From Pyrus communis (taxonomy: Eukaryota > Streptophyta > Magnoliopsida > Rosales > Rosaceae): DNA of 64,000 nucleotides. Of the stretch, positions 45,707 through 55,793 are shown piece after piece (the first letter of the stretch is position 1; each line of letters starts with the position of its first letter). The position numbers and the translations under genes were made by a program. Below the pieces are notes generated by a model. That model made no database searches. It had not been told where the DNA came from and saw nothing but the letters and a program-made list of their open reading frames with translations. The DNA is taken from positions 27,974,381 through 28,038,380 of the forward strand of contig NC_084807.1 of the NCBI RefSeq assembly GCF_963583255.1, in the 5' to 3' direction.

Positions 45707-45913
45707 CATAACAATGGATAATTGGTTTTGTATAACGTCATTCTGGCACCGAGAGACATGGAAGTTATTCTCTTGGCATGGACATAGTATATATCTCTGA
45801 CTTGTTTTGTACATAACAATGGATAATTGGCTTTGTATAACGTTCTGGCACCGAGAGACATGGAAGTTATTCTCTTGGCATGGACATAGTATATATCTCT
45901 GACTTGTTTTGTA
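45707..45913. repeat. Tandem duplication of about 105 bases
   Basis: 45707-45811 and 45812-45913 are nearly identical (CATAACAATGGATAATTGG, CTGGCACCGAGAGACATGG, ATAGTATATATCTCTGACTT), differing by a 3-base indel and one substitution near the start. Recent duplication, directly left of the solo LTR. Confidence 0.9.
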
Positions 45914-45918
45914 CTATG

Positions 45919-46888
45919 TGTAACACCCTAGAAATTTTATATGGAAATTAACTACGGTGATAGGTTCAAAAATGTCATAGTTATCCTTTATATTATTAAC
46001 CATACTAACATTTCTCTCTTTGACGATTTTCCACTAATATTTAATCTCGATTATTTTATGGCTGCATCTAACTTCTCGTTAGACTGTCTATGTATCATTC
46101 AGAAGGATCAAGCCAATCGTAGTTCACAACTAAATAAGAAAAGTAACAATTTGAAATCTTCTTTCTTACCCGTAAGGTAGAGAACCAGCTAAGAGTTTTC
46201 CTTAAATTTGAAATAAAACTAATTAGGCCACTAGACTACCTGCTTGTTGTACCGATGGTGCCATTAGTACAACAGCTCCCTTTTCCATCTTAATTAGACT
46301 TGCTACTCCTCACCATCACCAGCGAACGACGTCCAAATATCAATTCTCTCCTTAACTCTCATCTATCATCTTTCATCATCTTTTTCGTATCCCCTTTCTT
46401 TCCACGCTTCTCTCCATCTCTGCATAATCCAAACTTCAGACTCCAAACAGCAATTCTCTTCCCTTGCAATGGTAAGTAGCCCACCTCCCGTGGTAGCAAT
46501 GGCAGCGTTACACATCTTCAAACCTTTAGCTTTCTGCAAAGAACAGGGAAATCTCTCCCTTCTGCACTGTCGTGACCCGTTTTACTTTCTCCGGTTTCCC
46601 TCTGCACCGATGGTGCATGTTGCTCCTGTTCCATATATCAGAATGACAGCAAAACAACACATCCTATTGGATGAATTGGTAGCCCGCACACATTTCATCT
46701 CAATGTGGACAAATGTTTACCTCCACTCCCCAACTCATGCCACGACTTACCTACATATCCCATTTGCATGTAACTTTATTAACACCTCCTAACTTAATCG
46801 GCCAGCAAGCTAAGGACATAGCTTAGTCATCTCCAATTCCACAAGGATTGATATCACATTTATATTTTAAAATTTTCAAGGTATTACA
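45919..46888. mobile_element. Probable solo LTR with 5-base target duplication
   Basis: Starts TGTAACACCCTAGAAATTT and ends AATTTTCAAGGTATTACA, so the ends are TG..CA with an extended imperfect inverted repeat. CTATG flanks both sides exactly (45914-45918 and 46889-46893). No internal retrotransposon genes are present. The 107-codon frame at 46469-46792 lies inside it and looks accidental. TGTAACACC ends are common in plant gypsy LTRs, but the superfamily is not proven. Confidence 0.72.
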
Positions 46889-46893
46889 CTATG

Positions 46894-47554
46894 CCTCTTG
46901 GTACTCTACTTTTTAATCTCACTTCGCCTTTGAAACTCAAATTACACCATTATGCCTCCTAAAACTTAATTTTTGCATCACTTTTCCATATTATGTCAAT
47001 TTCATTAAAAAACATGTTTAGTCTCTAATTTTACGTGGCATGGGCCAAGTTGTTGAAGTAGGATTCTCTCCTCTCTAATTCTCCTACCTTTTCCTCCCCT
47101 CCTTTCTTACTTTTTTTTTTTTTTCTGACGTGAATTAATCGTGATCATTTAAATAGGAGAAGAAGGAAAAAGAGGGAAATTTGAAGAGGAGATAATTATA
47201 CTCGTAAGTCCTAACATGTTTCTATTGTGATTGCCATGTGGTACACAGAAAATTTAAAAAATATCTTGATATTCTGAAAACTAAAAAAATATAAAAACGT
47301 GCAAACTCTTCCCTTCCCATTCCGTCACCGCCGCACCTTCCCTGTCTTAATCCAAACCACCCACCCAACTCAAATCGAAATCCACAACTCTGGCAACTTT
47401 CCAAAAAAATAAAAAATAAAAATCGATCTCTGGATTTAAAAACTAGGCACAAACCTCTAGCTAAATGAACTCCGTATTGCTACGTTACATTTTAGTTTGT
47501 TCGAAGATATTGATTTAAAGCTAAGGTTAGGAAGATCAAATTTTTAAACTAAAA
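46894..47554. other. Intergenic DNA between two solo LTRs
   Basis: Nothing recognised. T-rich runs and short frames only. Confidence 0.35.
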
Positions 47555-47559
47555 TATGT

Positions 47560-48366
47560 TGTAAACATCGAAATTTCGGTAAAATAAATGTTAACCAATG
47601 CATTAAAATTACAACCTTCACTCATTTCACCTAGATCATTCACTTAATTCACCTACAACGTCCACTCATTTCACCTACATCATCCACTTACTTCACCTAC
47701 AACATCCACTTACTTCACCTATAACCACCACTCACTTCACCACGAAAATTTGTGGTGGTGATTCATTCTCAAAACCTATAAATAGGCTTCTCCATCAAGG
47801 TATCAAGGATCCGAAAATCAAGGAATTCACAAATACATTTCTCTACTCCCAAATTGGAAGAGAATTCTCCAAATCCTTGAAGCTTTGAAACTCCAAAGCT
47901 CTCAAGCATCCAAATTCCCAAGTATTCTAAAGGATCGAGAAAGCTCTCTTCGTTCTTCGCCAAATCCTTAAGGCCCACCTTCAAGATCAAGCCCCGAAGG
48001 CCCTTGAAGAAACTTCCATCATCCTTCAAGATCAAGCTCAATGACCATTGAAGAAACTTCCATCAAAACTTCAAGATCAAGCCCTGAAGGCCCTTGAAGA
48101 AACTTCCATCAACCTTTAAGATCAAGCCCAATGGCCCTTGAAGAAACTTCCATCAAACTTCAAGATCAAAGCCCCGAAGGCCCTTGAAGAAACTTCCAAC
48201 CGTTCATCCAAGATCAAGCCTCAACGGCCCTTGGATCAACAAATCTACATCTTACGGAGATCGTATCTGAGGATCAAATTTGAAAGAGATCGTAACCCCA
48301 AAATCATTAAACACAAATATTATTTTTGTACACGTGTTCTTTTTTCAAGAATTTTTCGTGTTTACA
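47560..48366. mobile_element. Probable solo LTR with internal tandem repeats
   Basis: Begins TGTAAACATCGAAATTTCGG and ends AATTTTTCGTGTTTACA, TG..CA ends with a 7-base inverted repeat TGTAAAC/GTTTACA. Flanks TATGT (47555-47559) and TATGC (48367-48371) agree at 4 of 5. The 807 bases hold short CACTCATTTCACCTAC repeats near 47620-47740 and a minisatellite at 47980-48240. No coding domains. Confidence 0.72.
47980..48240. repeat. Minisatellite inside the solo LTR
   Basis: Six imperfect units of about 45-48 bases built from AAGATCAAGCCCCGAAGG, CCCTTGAAGAAACTTCCATC and variants (CCCAATGGCCC, CTCAACGGCCC). Confidence 0.85.
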
Positions 48367-48404
48367 TATGCAAATCAAGATTTGGCTATTGATGATTTAA
48401 TTAT

Positions 48405-48561
48405 GGGTAATGCTAAAGAGACTAAATTTGTAAACTAAGTGTTGGAAACTAAAGGACATGAAAGTTGATAATTGGTTTATTACTTAAGCGTTGATAAACG
48501 TGTTCATTCATATTGGTGACATATCATTTAGTTTGCAAATTTAGTCTCCCTAGCATTACCC
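48405..48561. mobile_element. Family B Mutator-type MITE, copy 3
   Basis: 157 bases with clear inverted ends GGGTAATGCTAAAGAGACT and, from the right in reverse, GGGTAATGCTAGGGAGACT. The flanks TTTAATTAT (48396-48404) and TTGAATTAG (48562-48570) agree at 7 of 9. A partial second copy (about 48575-48668, with TTGGTCTCCGTAACATTATCC) lies directly behind it. Confidence 0.85.
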
Positions 48562-48669
48562 TTGAATTAGTGATTTACTGTCGATTAACGTGCTTCTTTT
48601 CTATTGGTGATACATCATTTAGTTTGCAAATTTGATATAAAAATTTGGTCTCCGTAACATTATCCTTAG

Positions 48670-50017
48670 CTTTATATCTTCACATGGTTGATGGTTTTTT
48701 AAGGTATGCAATTATCAATTTAGAACTTGAAGTCGAAACTCTTAAAATTTATTTGTTACTGTAAATAAACAACTCTTTGTGTCTTTAGAATATTAGAATC
48801 TCTCAATAATAGAGTAGTTCAATAGTGTTTGTGCATGGAATTGCGAAATGCTACATGGTTGACCGGCCAACAGTGACAAAATGACGAGAATGCGTTGAGC
48901 TGGTCACGGGGTAACGTCAAGAAATTAAACTAAGAGAAACTCATGACCGTGACATTGCACCGATTCATTAGAAAGGCAAACAAACTTTCCTTGTCTTTAT
49001 TTTCAACTTCTTTCGGATTCAGATTCTCCTCGGATCCCTTCTATCTGTACCTTTTGGACCCTCAATTCTAGAGCTGGAGAGAGAGATAGAAAAGAGGGAA
49101 GAAGATGAACATGAAAAGATGGTCAGGAAAGAATTCCTAGTGGTTCAATTTCAGTTGAACGGACATGATTGAAAGTTCTTGAGAATTCGGATGAAAGGAT
49201 CCATAGAGGATCCTATTCCAACTTCTTCGTGACTCCTTCAACTTCACCACCCGACAACCAAACCTCTCTTATCAGAATATACATGTTTAAGGCTGTGACG
49301 ATCTTGGATTCTTCCCTCTCCTCTCTCACAATCTCGATGCACTGCGCATCATTTCGCTTCCTGAAGGGACCCGTGACACAAGATGTAGGGTCTCTGCTGA
49401 TTAAATATTGTTCTAACTTCTACCATTCTACACAACAACCCACTCCCTGACCAATCAGCATCTTCATCATTTCACTCAATTCACTACGTACGGCTCCCAT
49501 GATATATTCAGTTTTTATGCATGTGGTGTGCTTGATTTAGATCTCAATGATCAATTCAAACAATGAGACAATGATATGTTAAATTCTATCATCTATAATT
49601 TTGCAAGTCTAAATTTATAAAACGCCAATTCAATAATATTCAATTTTTTTACAATAATTTGTAGTTCAAATGATTAAAAATATTGTGTTTATAAGCGAGA
49701 TTTTATGAATGAATTTTTTACCTTGGTATGGCTTGTATCAAAAGAAAAACCTAATTTTTGCTTTAAACTAAAATGAACAAACGAATATTCACTTTCAACC
49801 TATTTCATATAGTATTTATCGATCGACATCAACAATTATATACATCAAGCTCAAGAAGCTATACCTTTTATTTGTCCATACATATGGAGGGGGCTATTAC
49901 AGTAGCCAGCTTCAGTTTTTTGGCAATTAAGCAAATAAAAATCAAGAACACAAGCATATATACTAATTTATTGTACGGTTTATACCTTAATATTTAACTG
50001 TAATTTTCCCACCTTCA
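48670..50017. other. Intergenic DNA before the ABCG 3' end
   Basis: No gene I can support. The frames near 49169-49450 and 49773-49997 match nothing I know. A purine-rich stretch lies near 49070-49130. Confidence 0.35.
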
Positions 50018-51823
50018 CTACTTTGATCTCGAAACCCTTCTGGTCAAGACTATCAAACAAAGAACACGATATAACACGAAAAACCCTAGCAGGATGTGAA
50101 TATTAGTCCACCTCTGCCCTTCATGCAGCCCTCTCTTCTGCAACACGTCGCCCCCCGTAACCATGCAAACTTTACTATCACTCTTACTCTCTTGGTACCA
50201 TATCAAACACTTTGACACAAGGCAGCCGTACTCGTTGATTAGAAGAGCATCGAGGGCATATTTGTACATGGAGAAAAAGTGCATGAAGAGCCAGTACTTA
50301 GGCATGTTATGTTGAGAGATGAAGTAGCCGGAGAAGAGAAAAAAACCACCTAAAAGTATTGTCACGAGCGAAGTTCCGGCGATGTAATTGGGGGCTAAAG
50401 AGCTCAAGAACAAGACGAACGAGTTCGCCATTAGAAGAATGATCCATATGACAAGAACAAAATAAGCAAACGTTTGCCAAGAACCGCAAAGACCCACCAA
50501 GAAATAGACTGAAACGGAGTATATGATCGCGATGGTAAGCAAGTACGGCAAGAAAACGAGAGTGTTGGCGATGAGGTAGGAGGAGAGCCGGTAGATTCCA
50601 CCGGACGTTTCTCGGAGGAAGATCGGCCTTTCGTTGATGAAGATCGGAAGGGTTTCGGTGGTGGAGGAGAGGAGGAATGTAAGAGTGAAGGCGAAGAGGC
50701 CGAATCGCTTTTCGATTCCTTGCTTGTCGACTCCAATGTTGATGTAAATAGTTCCCAAAATAAGACCTACAAGAAGTGCTTCAAGAGTGTTAGTAAAAAA
50801 AAGCTGCCTTGTTCTGTAGATGATTTTCCAAAACCGGTTGTATAGAGCCAATATCTCTTGAATTCTAGAGCTTTTGTATCTAATGACTTGCCTAATTGCC
50901 TGCTTATCATGTTTCATAGGATCATTAGGAGGTGATGATGTGGTTGTTGTAGATGTGATGGGAGGGAGACGGTTCAGAATTTCCATGGTGTATTCCAAAG
51001 CATTGAGTTGTGGAGGGACAGTGAAGCCATTGGAGAGCAGAAAAGCTTCGAGAGAAGAAAGGGTTCCATGGTGGACAATTGACCCTTTTGATAGCAAGAG
51101 GATTCTATCAACGGTGGAGAGGATTTTGAAGCTGGGTTGGTGGATTGATAAGATCACAGTGCGATGACGTGAGGTGCAGATGGAATTTAGGGTTTGGATT
51201 ACGTTGAAAGCGGAGGTGCTGTCGAGACCTGAGGTGGGTTCGTCGAGAAGGAGGATAGCAGGGTCGTGGAGAAGGCTCAGGCCTATTGAGACACGCCTGC
51301 TTTCGCCTCCTGATAGGCCTTGGCCGAGGCGGGTGTTGGACAAATGTGTGAGCCGGAGCTCGGTTAGAAGAGAGGAGACAATAGCGGCAATGTTTTTAGG
51401 ATTAGGGTTGGGGACGAGGAGGCTTGCGGCAAAAGCAAAGGTTTCAAAGACAGTGAGGAGGGGAAGGCATGCGTCGTGCTGAGGGACATAGGCTGAGAGC
51501 TTGCGGAATGAGGAAGGGTTGACGGGGGAAGAGTTCAGGAGGAGATAGCCGCCTGTGGGTGACCTCCGGGCGGCTAAGATGTCTAGGAGGGTTGATTTTC
51601 CGGCACCGCTAGGGCCTACAATGGCGAGGATTTCGGACGGGTAGGCGGTGAGCGAGATGTCTTTGAGAATGTAGGTGGGGGTGGGGAGGACGCATTGCTT
51701 GAAGAGGAGGTGAAATGGGGAGAAGGTGGTGGTGGCTGTGGTTGGTTTGGTGTAGGATATGGAAGAGGCTGTTAATTCATAGGTTTTAGAGGGTGGTTGA
51801 GGTGGTGGTGCATCTGATTCCAT
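50018..51823 (-). CDS. ABCG8: Half-size ABC transporter, ABCG/WBC type (ABCG8-like)
   Basis: Intronless, 601 residues. ABCG half-transporters dimerise in the plasma membrane and export lipids, hormones or secondary metabolites. The nucleotide-binding domain comes first: Walker A GPSGAGKST (about 70-78), signature LSGGESRR (170-177), Walker B ILLLDEPTSGLD (190-201) and H-loop SIHQP near 222. The C-terminal half has about six hydrophobic segments (for example TLVFLPYLLTIAIIYSVSVY and ILLGGFFLFSGYFI) and ends TRRVSRSK. The length fits Arabidopsis ABCG8/ABCG4 (about 580-590). No frame break. Its position with WRKY27, NDUFA5 and the PPR gene mirrors the Arabidopsis ABCG8 (AT5G52860) neighbourhood. 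The transported substrate cannot be read from sequence. Confidence 0.95.
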   Translation of the reverse strand: MESDAPPPQPPSKTYELTASSISYTKPTTATTTFSPFHLLFKQCVLPTPTYILKDISLTAYPSEILAIVGPSGAGKSTLLDILAARRSPTGGYLLLNSSPVNPSSFRKLSAYVPQHDACLPLLTVFETFAFAASLLVPNPNPKNIAAIVSSLLTELRLTHLSNTRLGQGLSGGESRRVSIGLSLLHDPAILLLDEPTSGLDSTSAFNVIQTLNSICTSRHRTVILSIHQPSFKILSTVDRILLLSKGSIVHHGTLSSLEAFLLSNGFTVPPQLNALEYTMEILNRLPPITSTTTTSSPPNDPMKHDKQAIRQVIRYKSSRIQEILALYNRFWKIIYRTRQLFFTNTLEALLVGLILGTIYINIGVDKQGIEKRFGLFAFTLTFLLSSTTETLPIFINERPIFLRETSGGIYRLSSYLIANTLVFLPYLLTIAIIYSVSVYFLVGLCGSWQTFAYFVLVIWIILLMANSFVLFLSSLAPNYIAGTSLVTILLGGFFLFSGYFISQHNMPKYWLFMHFFSMYKYALDALLINEYGCLVSKCLIWYQESKSDSKVCMVTGGDVLQKRGLHEGQRWTNIHILLGFFVLYRVLCLIVLTRRVSRSK

Positions 51824-52796
51824 GGAGTTTTAGCTGGTGGGGTTGGATATGGAGAAGAAAGAAAAGTTGGAATATTACTTGAAGAAGTGAGGAAGAGAGA
51901 GGGATGCATGTATACAGTTGAAAATTATTGTGTGACGATGATATTTTTTTTTTTTCGTTGAGTTTGGCATGTAATGTTGGTGGAGTACTATGAGTTAAAA
52001 GGCCAAAATTAATTAAATAGGTTGGGGATTGAAGATATGGATGAAGTCAAGTTGGCTAGCAAAGGTAATGTTTGTGTTTCTTCTGCACTAAGTTTGATTT
52101 TTTTGTTATTTAAATTAATCAAATTCAATTAGTAATTTCGCTCGTATAAAGGAATTTGAAAATTTTTTCGTTCAACTTCTCATTTTATTATGATGATTGA
52201 AGTTTTAATCTTATAAGTTATAACTATTGATATTGAACTAAAACTAGGAATTAGACATGCATGGAACTTGCTTTTTCATCTCACTGAATAAGAAAAAAAA
52301 AGGTTAAAATATAAAGTAATCTAAGTAAGTGCAAGTAAAAGAAATTTTGAGTAGTTGTGGAAGTCAAGTTGGAAAATTGGCCAATGTGTTGCATGAATCA
52401 GCATGTGAGCAATCCTTTTTTTTTTTTTTTTTTGTATATCACTCCAAACTCACAAGCCTACTTCTGTGCTCTCAATCTGTCATATGCTTTTGTCTGAGAA
52501 TATAGTATCGAGGTTTGGATAAAGCATATCAGTGGGCTGCCTTCACTTGACAACATGCTTTGTATTAAATAACTGCACGTCCGTGAGTGCTACAATCCTA
52601 CATGAAATGATATGCACTTGCATAATAATATATACTAGTTATTAGTTTGCTTCATGCATGAGGCTTTATATTATTTCCTTTTTTGTCAGTTGGAGCCTTG
52701 GAGCATGAGACATTATTGAAGGATGCGGATGGAAGAGATCCAGAGGATCTTGTTTTCCAAAGTTACGCAGTATGTGTGTGTGTGTGTATATATATA
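51824..52796. other. Upstream region of the ABCG gene
   Basis: Promoter-side DNA of the ABCG gene to about 52100, then AT-rich sequence with a T run (52418-52435) and a (TG)n(TA)n microsatellite at 52771-52796 touching the Cassandra end. No gene. Confidence 0.45.
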
Positions 52797-53637
52797 TGTC
52801 ACATCCCGGTCCGGGGCCGACCACTTCTCGGGCCCGCTCCACCACCGTAGCACGATATTGTCCGCTTTGGGCCCCGACCACACCCTCACTGTTTTGTTTT
52901 TGGGAACTCACACAAGAACTTCCCAATGGGTCACCTATCCTGGGAATGGTCTCGCGCGCTACTCGCTTAACTTCGGAGTTCCTACAGAACTCGAAGCCAG
53001 TGAGCTCCCAAAAGGCCTCGTGCTAGGTAGGGATGGGAATACATATAGGTACCGTTTGGTACGTGGGATGGGACGGAACAGAGTGGGACAAGGCGTTCTG
53101 TCCCACGTTTGGTGCGCCTAAAACGAGTGGAATGAGCTATTCCACGGGACTAGTTTTGGGTGAATTTTCGTTCCACCTCACCCCTCTGGAACGACTCGTT
53201 CCACATCCGTGGAACACAAAATTATAACATCTCCGTCTCCTTCTTCTTCCTCCTTGTTTCCATCTGAGGGCATCTTTGCTCCCACTCCGTTCCGTTTTGT
53301 CCTGTCCCGTCCCGTCTCGTCCCATTCCATTCCGTCTCGTCCCATCTGCATACCAAACGATACCATAAGGATCACTCCCCTGAGTGATGTGGGATGTCCC
53401 AATCCACCCCCCCTTAGGTGCCCGACGTCCTCGTCGGCACACCACGGCCAGGGTTAGGCTCTGATACCAAATTGTCACATCCCGGCCTGGGGCGGACCAC
53501 TTCCCGGCCCCGCTCCACCACCGTAGCACGATATTGTCCGCTTTGGACCCCAACCACGCCCTCACGATTTTGTTTTTGGGAACTCACACAAGAACTTCCC
53601 GATGGTTCACCCATCCTGGGAATGCTCTCGCGCACTA
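52797..53637 (-). mobile_element. Minus-strand Cassandra, truncated and carrying a nested MITE
   Basis: Read on the minus strand, the 5' LTR is 53637-53473, cut off after about 165 of 285 bases at its upstream side. The internal domain is 53472-53402 with the primer-binding site at 53469-53458. The 3' LTR is 53401-52797, enlarged by a 317-base insertion at 53048-53364. The 5S-like block is recognisable at about 52910-52980. The LTR edge next to the internal domain is mutated (GATGTCCCA for GATGTCACA). No target duplication is left because one end is missing. Confidence 0.92.
53048..53364. mobile_element. MITE nested in the Cassandra LTR (Harbinger-like)
   Basis: The ends are inverted repeats, GGTACCGTTTGGTACG and, from the right, GGTATCGTTTGGTATGC. 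The 3-base sequence ATA is duplicated at both sides (53045-53047 and 53365-53367), while intact Cassandra LTRs have a single ATA there, so the insertion site is exactly known. A 3-bp duplication and GTTTGG ends point to PIF/Harbinger (Tourist). The interior has GGGACGGAAC and GTCCCGTC repeats and codes for nothing. Confidence 0.88.
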
Positions 53638-54419
53638 AAATCAAAAGAAGGAAAGAAAAAATAAAAGAGATTAGGTTGTAAAAATTAATTACATTTTCAA
53701 TATAAAATCAAGTGTACTTATTACTTAATGGAGCGAATCTGTGACATAATTGTTTTTACACAACTTTGACACAAGTTTTATGCGATCTACTTCGTAATGT
53801 ATTTTGACGATTTGAACCGTCTATTTTTTAGAACATCATTCATAAATCATCTTTGCAAAAAATTAGATAAATCTAAAATCATTAAGATATTTATTGATAG
53901 TGAATAAAATAAACGAATATGGTTCTACAAAAAACCATAAACCCTTAATCCAACGACCATATGATTTTAGATTTGGATGATTTTTGAGACATGATCTTTG
54001 GGATAAGACATAAAAGATAGACGGTTCGGTTTATTGAAATAAATTATGAATAAATTATAGTTTTGAGTATAAGCACACAGTTTTTTTTTAGGAAAACAAA
54101 AATCGACAAAGGATCCAAAATATTTGAAAGTGGTAAGAATATCTCACTGTGAGTTGCGCTTTGATTTCTTCACTAGATAGTAAAGGATGTCCATTTGCAT
54201 CTTTGGGTGGAATTATTTTTCCATTTTTATAATGTATTTACACGCACCCTCCAGCAAATTATCAAGCTTATATCTAAACCCAACCTAATAAACTTCAACA
54301 AAACTTCCCCAGAATCCACAATTTATCCCGTACGTCAAGCTCAAAAATCTATAGCAGGCAGGGCTTACAAATCCATGAAGGTCAAATATTTGATTGAAAT
54401 ACTGAAATATCAAATAACC
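53638..54419. other. AT-rich intergenic DNA
   Basis: No gene. Nothing beyond short AT-rich frames. Confidence 0.35.
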
Positions 54420-55119
54420 TGGTTGGCGACCTTGATGGATATTTTGGCTTAAAATATAACTTAGCTCTTTTGCATCGTTGGATGGATTTAATGATCCATC
54501 CCAGAAAGATTTTCATGTAGTTGTAACTGGTAAGAGAGTTTATGAAACATCATTGCCTTCTGCGTGAAATATTATATATAACACAAAATTAAAGGATAAC
54601 TCACACACATAAGAAGCTTCTATAATTTGTCTAACAAAGTTTAGTTTATCCTAAATAAGCTAAACATATTTAGAACAAAATGAAAAAAGAAAAAAAAAAG
54701 TTTGGGCAACTCAGCTGGAAAAGGTATAAACAACTAGCATGTAAATTTCATGTACGGCCATCATTCAAAATAGGAAACTGTTATTAGCGCAGAAAAAAAT
54801 CTCATGTTGCAATCTCAAAAGTGTATTTTTCTTTCTAGTTATAGAAAATTTAGAGTGCAAAATGAGATTTTAGAGTGCCAATAATGATTCTTCTAAAATA
54901 TAAGAAAAAAACTACAAGGTCCACAACCCTGTTATAAATAAATACACTTACCTTCTTGAAGTAAACCACACCACCTTCAAACCAAACCTACAACAAAAAG
55001 AAAGCCTCTACTTCCCATTCTCAATCTAAACCAGTTCCAGAACCATTACAACAATGACAACCGGAACCGAAGATTCTTGCCGGAAGCGAAATAGGCGCTT
55101 GATGTGCATAACCGCGGGA
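54420..55119 (+). repeat. Segmental duplication, left copy (promoter and start of LEA-2 gene)
   Basis: Matches 57390-58635 in the same orientation and order. Shared words include GCATCGTTGGATG, GTAAGAGAGTTTAT, TTAGTTTATCCTAAATAAGC, GGGCAACTCAGCTGGAAAAG, TATAAATAAATACACTT and CTACTTCCCATTCTCAATC. The right copy is longer because of insertions between the matching blocks. The match ends abruptly at about 55119, just inside the coding sequence. Confidence 0.88.
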
Positions 55120-55143
55120 TCAGATTTGTGTCTTTTAATTTGA
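55054..55143 (+). pseudogene. Truncated LEA-2 gene copy
   Basis: The ATG and following 22 codons are homologous to the gene at 58568 (MTTGTEDS, then RKRNR). After GCATAACCGCGGGATC the similarity stops and a TGA at 55141 ends the frame after 29 codons. The core promoter TATAAATAAAT (near 54935) and 5' leader are retained. It lacks the transmembrane and LEA-2 domain, so it is non-functional unless as a short leader transcript. Confidence 0.85.
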
Positions 55144-55619
55144 TCTATCTACTCTGGCATCTCATCTATATTATAAGGACCCTCACAAAATTAAAGAACA
55201 TACTGTAATGTACAAAGTGATCCAATAGTGGAAGCCCAAAAACAAAAACCGTTGATGAGGTAATCAGAATTATAAGTCCATTTTCCAAATGGTGAGAATA
55301 GTAATTGCATTCACTCAAGTCTGATGAGACGAGAATGCCATGGGCCTAAAATCTGCTTACCAATTTCTATTATTTTTTTTTAATCAAAGTCCAGCACATG
55401 CCAAATCATATATATGCAGATTTCATTCTCTGTAGATAAGCATTGGTCGACCCACAAACAAGACACCGCAGAAGACAGCACATTATGCCGAGAGTTTTTC
55501 AGTGAAACAACACGGTCTTGTATTCCAAGTATCATAATACAAGTGTTTAAATACTTAAAAAATCACTTCTAAGTACTTGTATTATGACACTTGGAATACC
55601 CAGCCCTATTCCCGATACA
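55144..55619. other. Intergenic DNA after the LEA-2 fragment
   Basis: Contains a small inverted pair, TGTATTCCAAGTATCATAATAC (from 55518) against GTATTATGACACTTGGAATAC (to 55600), around AAGTGTTTAAATACTTAAAA. It is perhaps a decayed foldback element. No gene. Confidence 0.4.
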
Positions 55620-55628
55620 CTAGAAAAT

Positions 55629-55784
55629 AGATAATGCTTGGAAACAAAATTTTGGAAACTAAAGAACATAGAAGTTAATGATTGATTTATTACTTAAGCA
55701 TTGATAAACGAGTTCATTCTTACTGGTGACACATAATTTAGTTTACAAATTTTGTTTCTAAATTTAGTCTCCCTAACATTACCC
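55629..55784. mobile_element. Family B Mutator-type MITE, copy 4
   Basis: 156 bases from AGATAATGCTTGG to CTAACATTACCC. Internal words TGATTTATTACTTAAGC.TTGATAAACG are shared with the copy at 48405. The flanks CTAGAAAAT (55620-55628) and GAGGAAAAT (55785-55793) agree at 6 of 9. Confidence 0.7.
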
Positions 55785-55793
55785 GAGGAAAAT

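Noticed and set aside
46469..46792. 107-codon frame as a possible gene
   Set aside because: It lies inside a solo LTR with an exact target duplication and matches no family.
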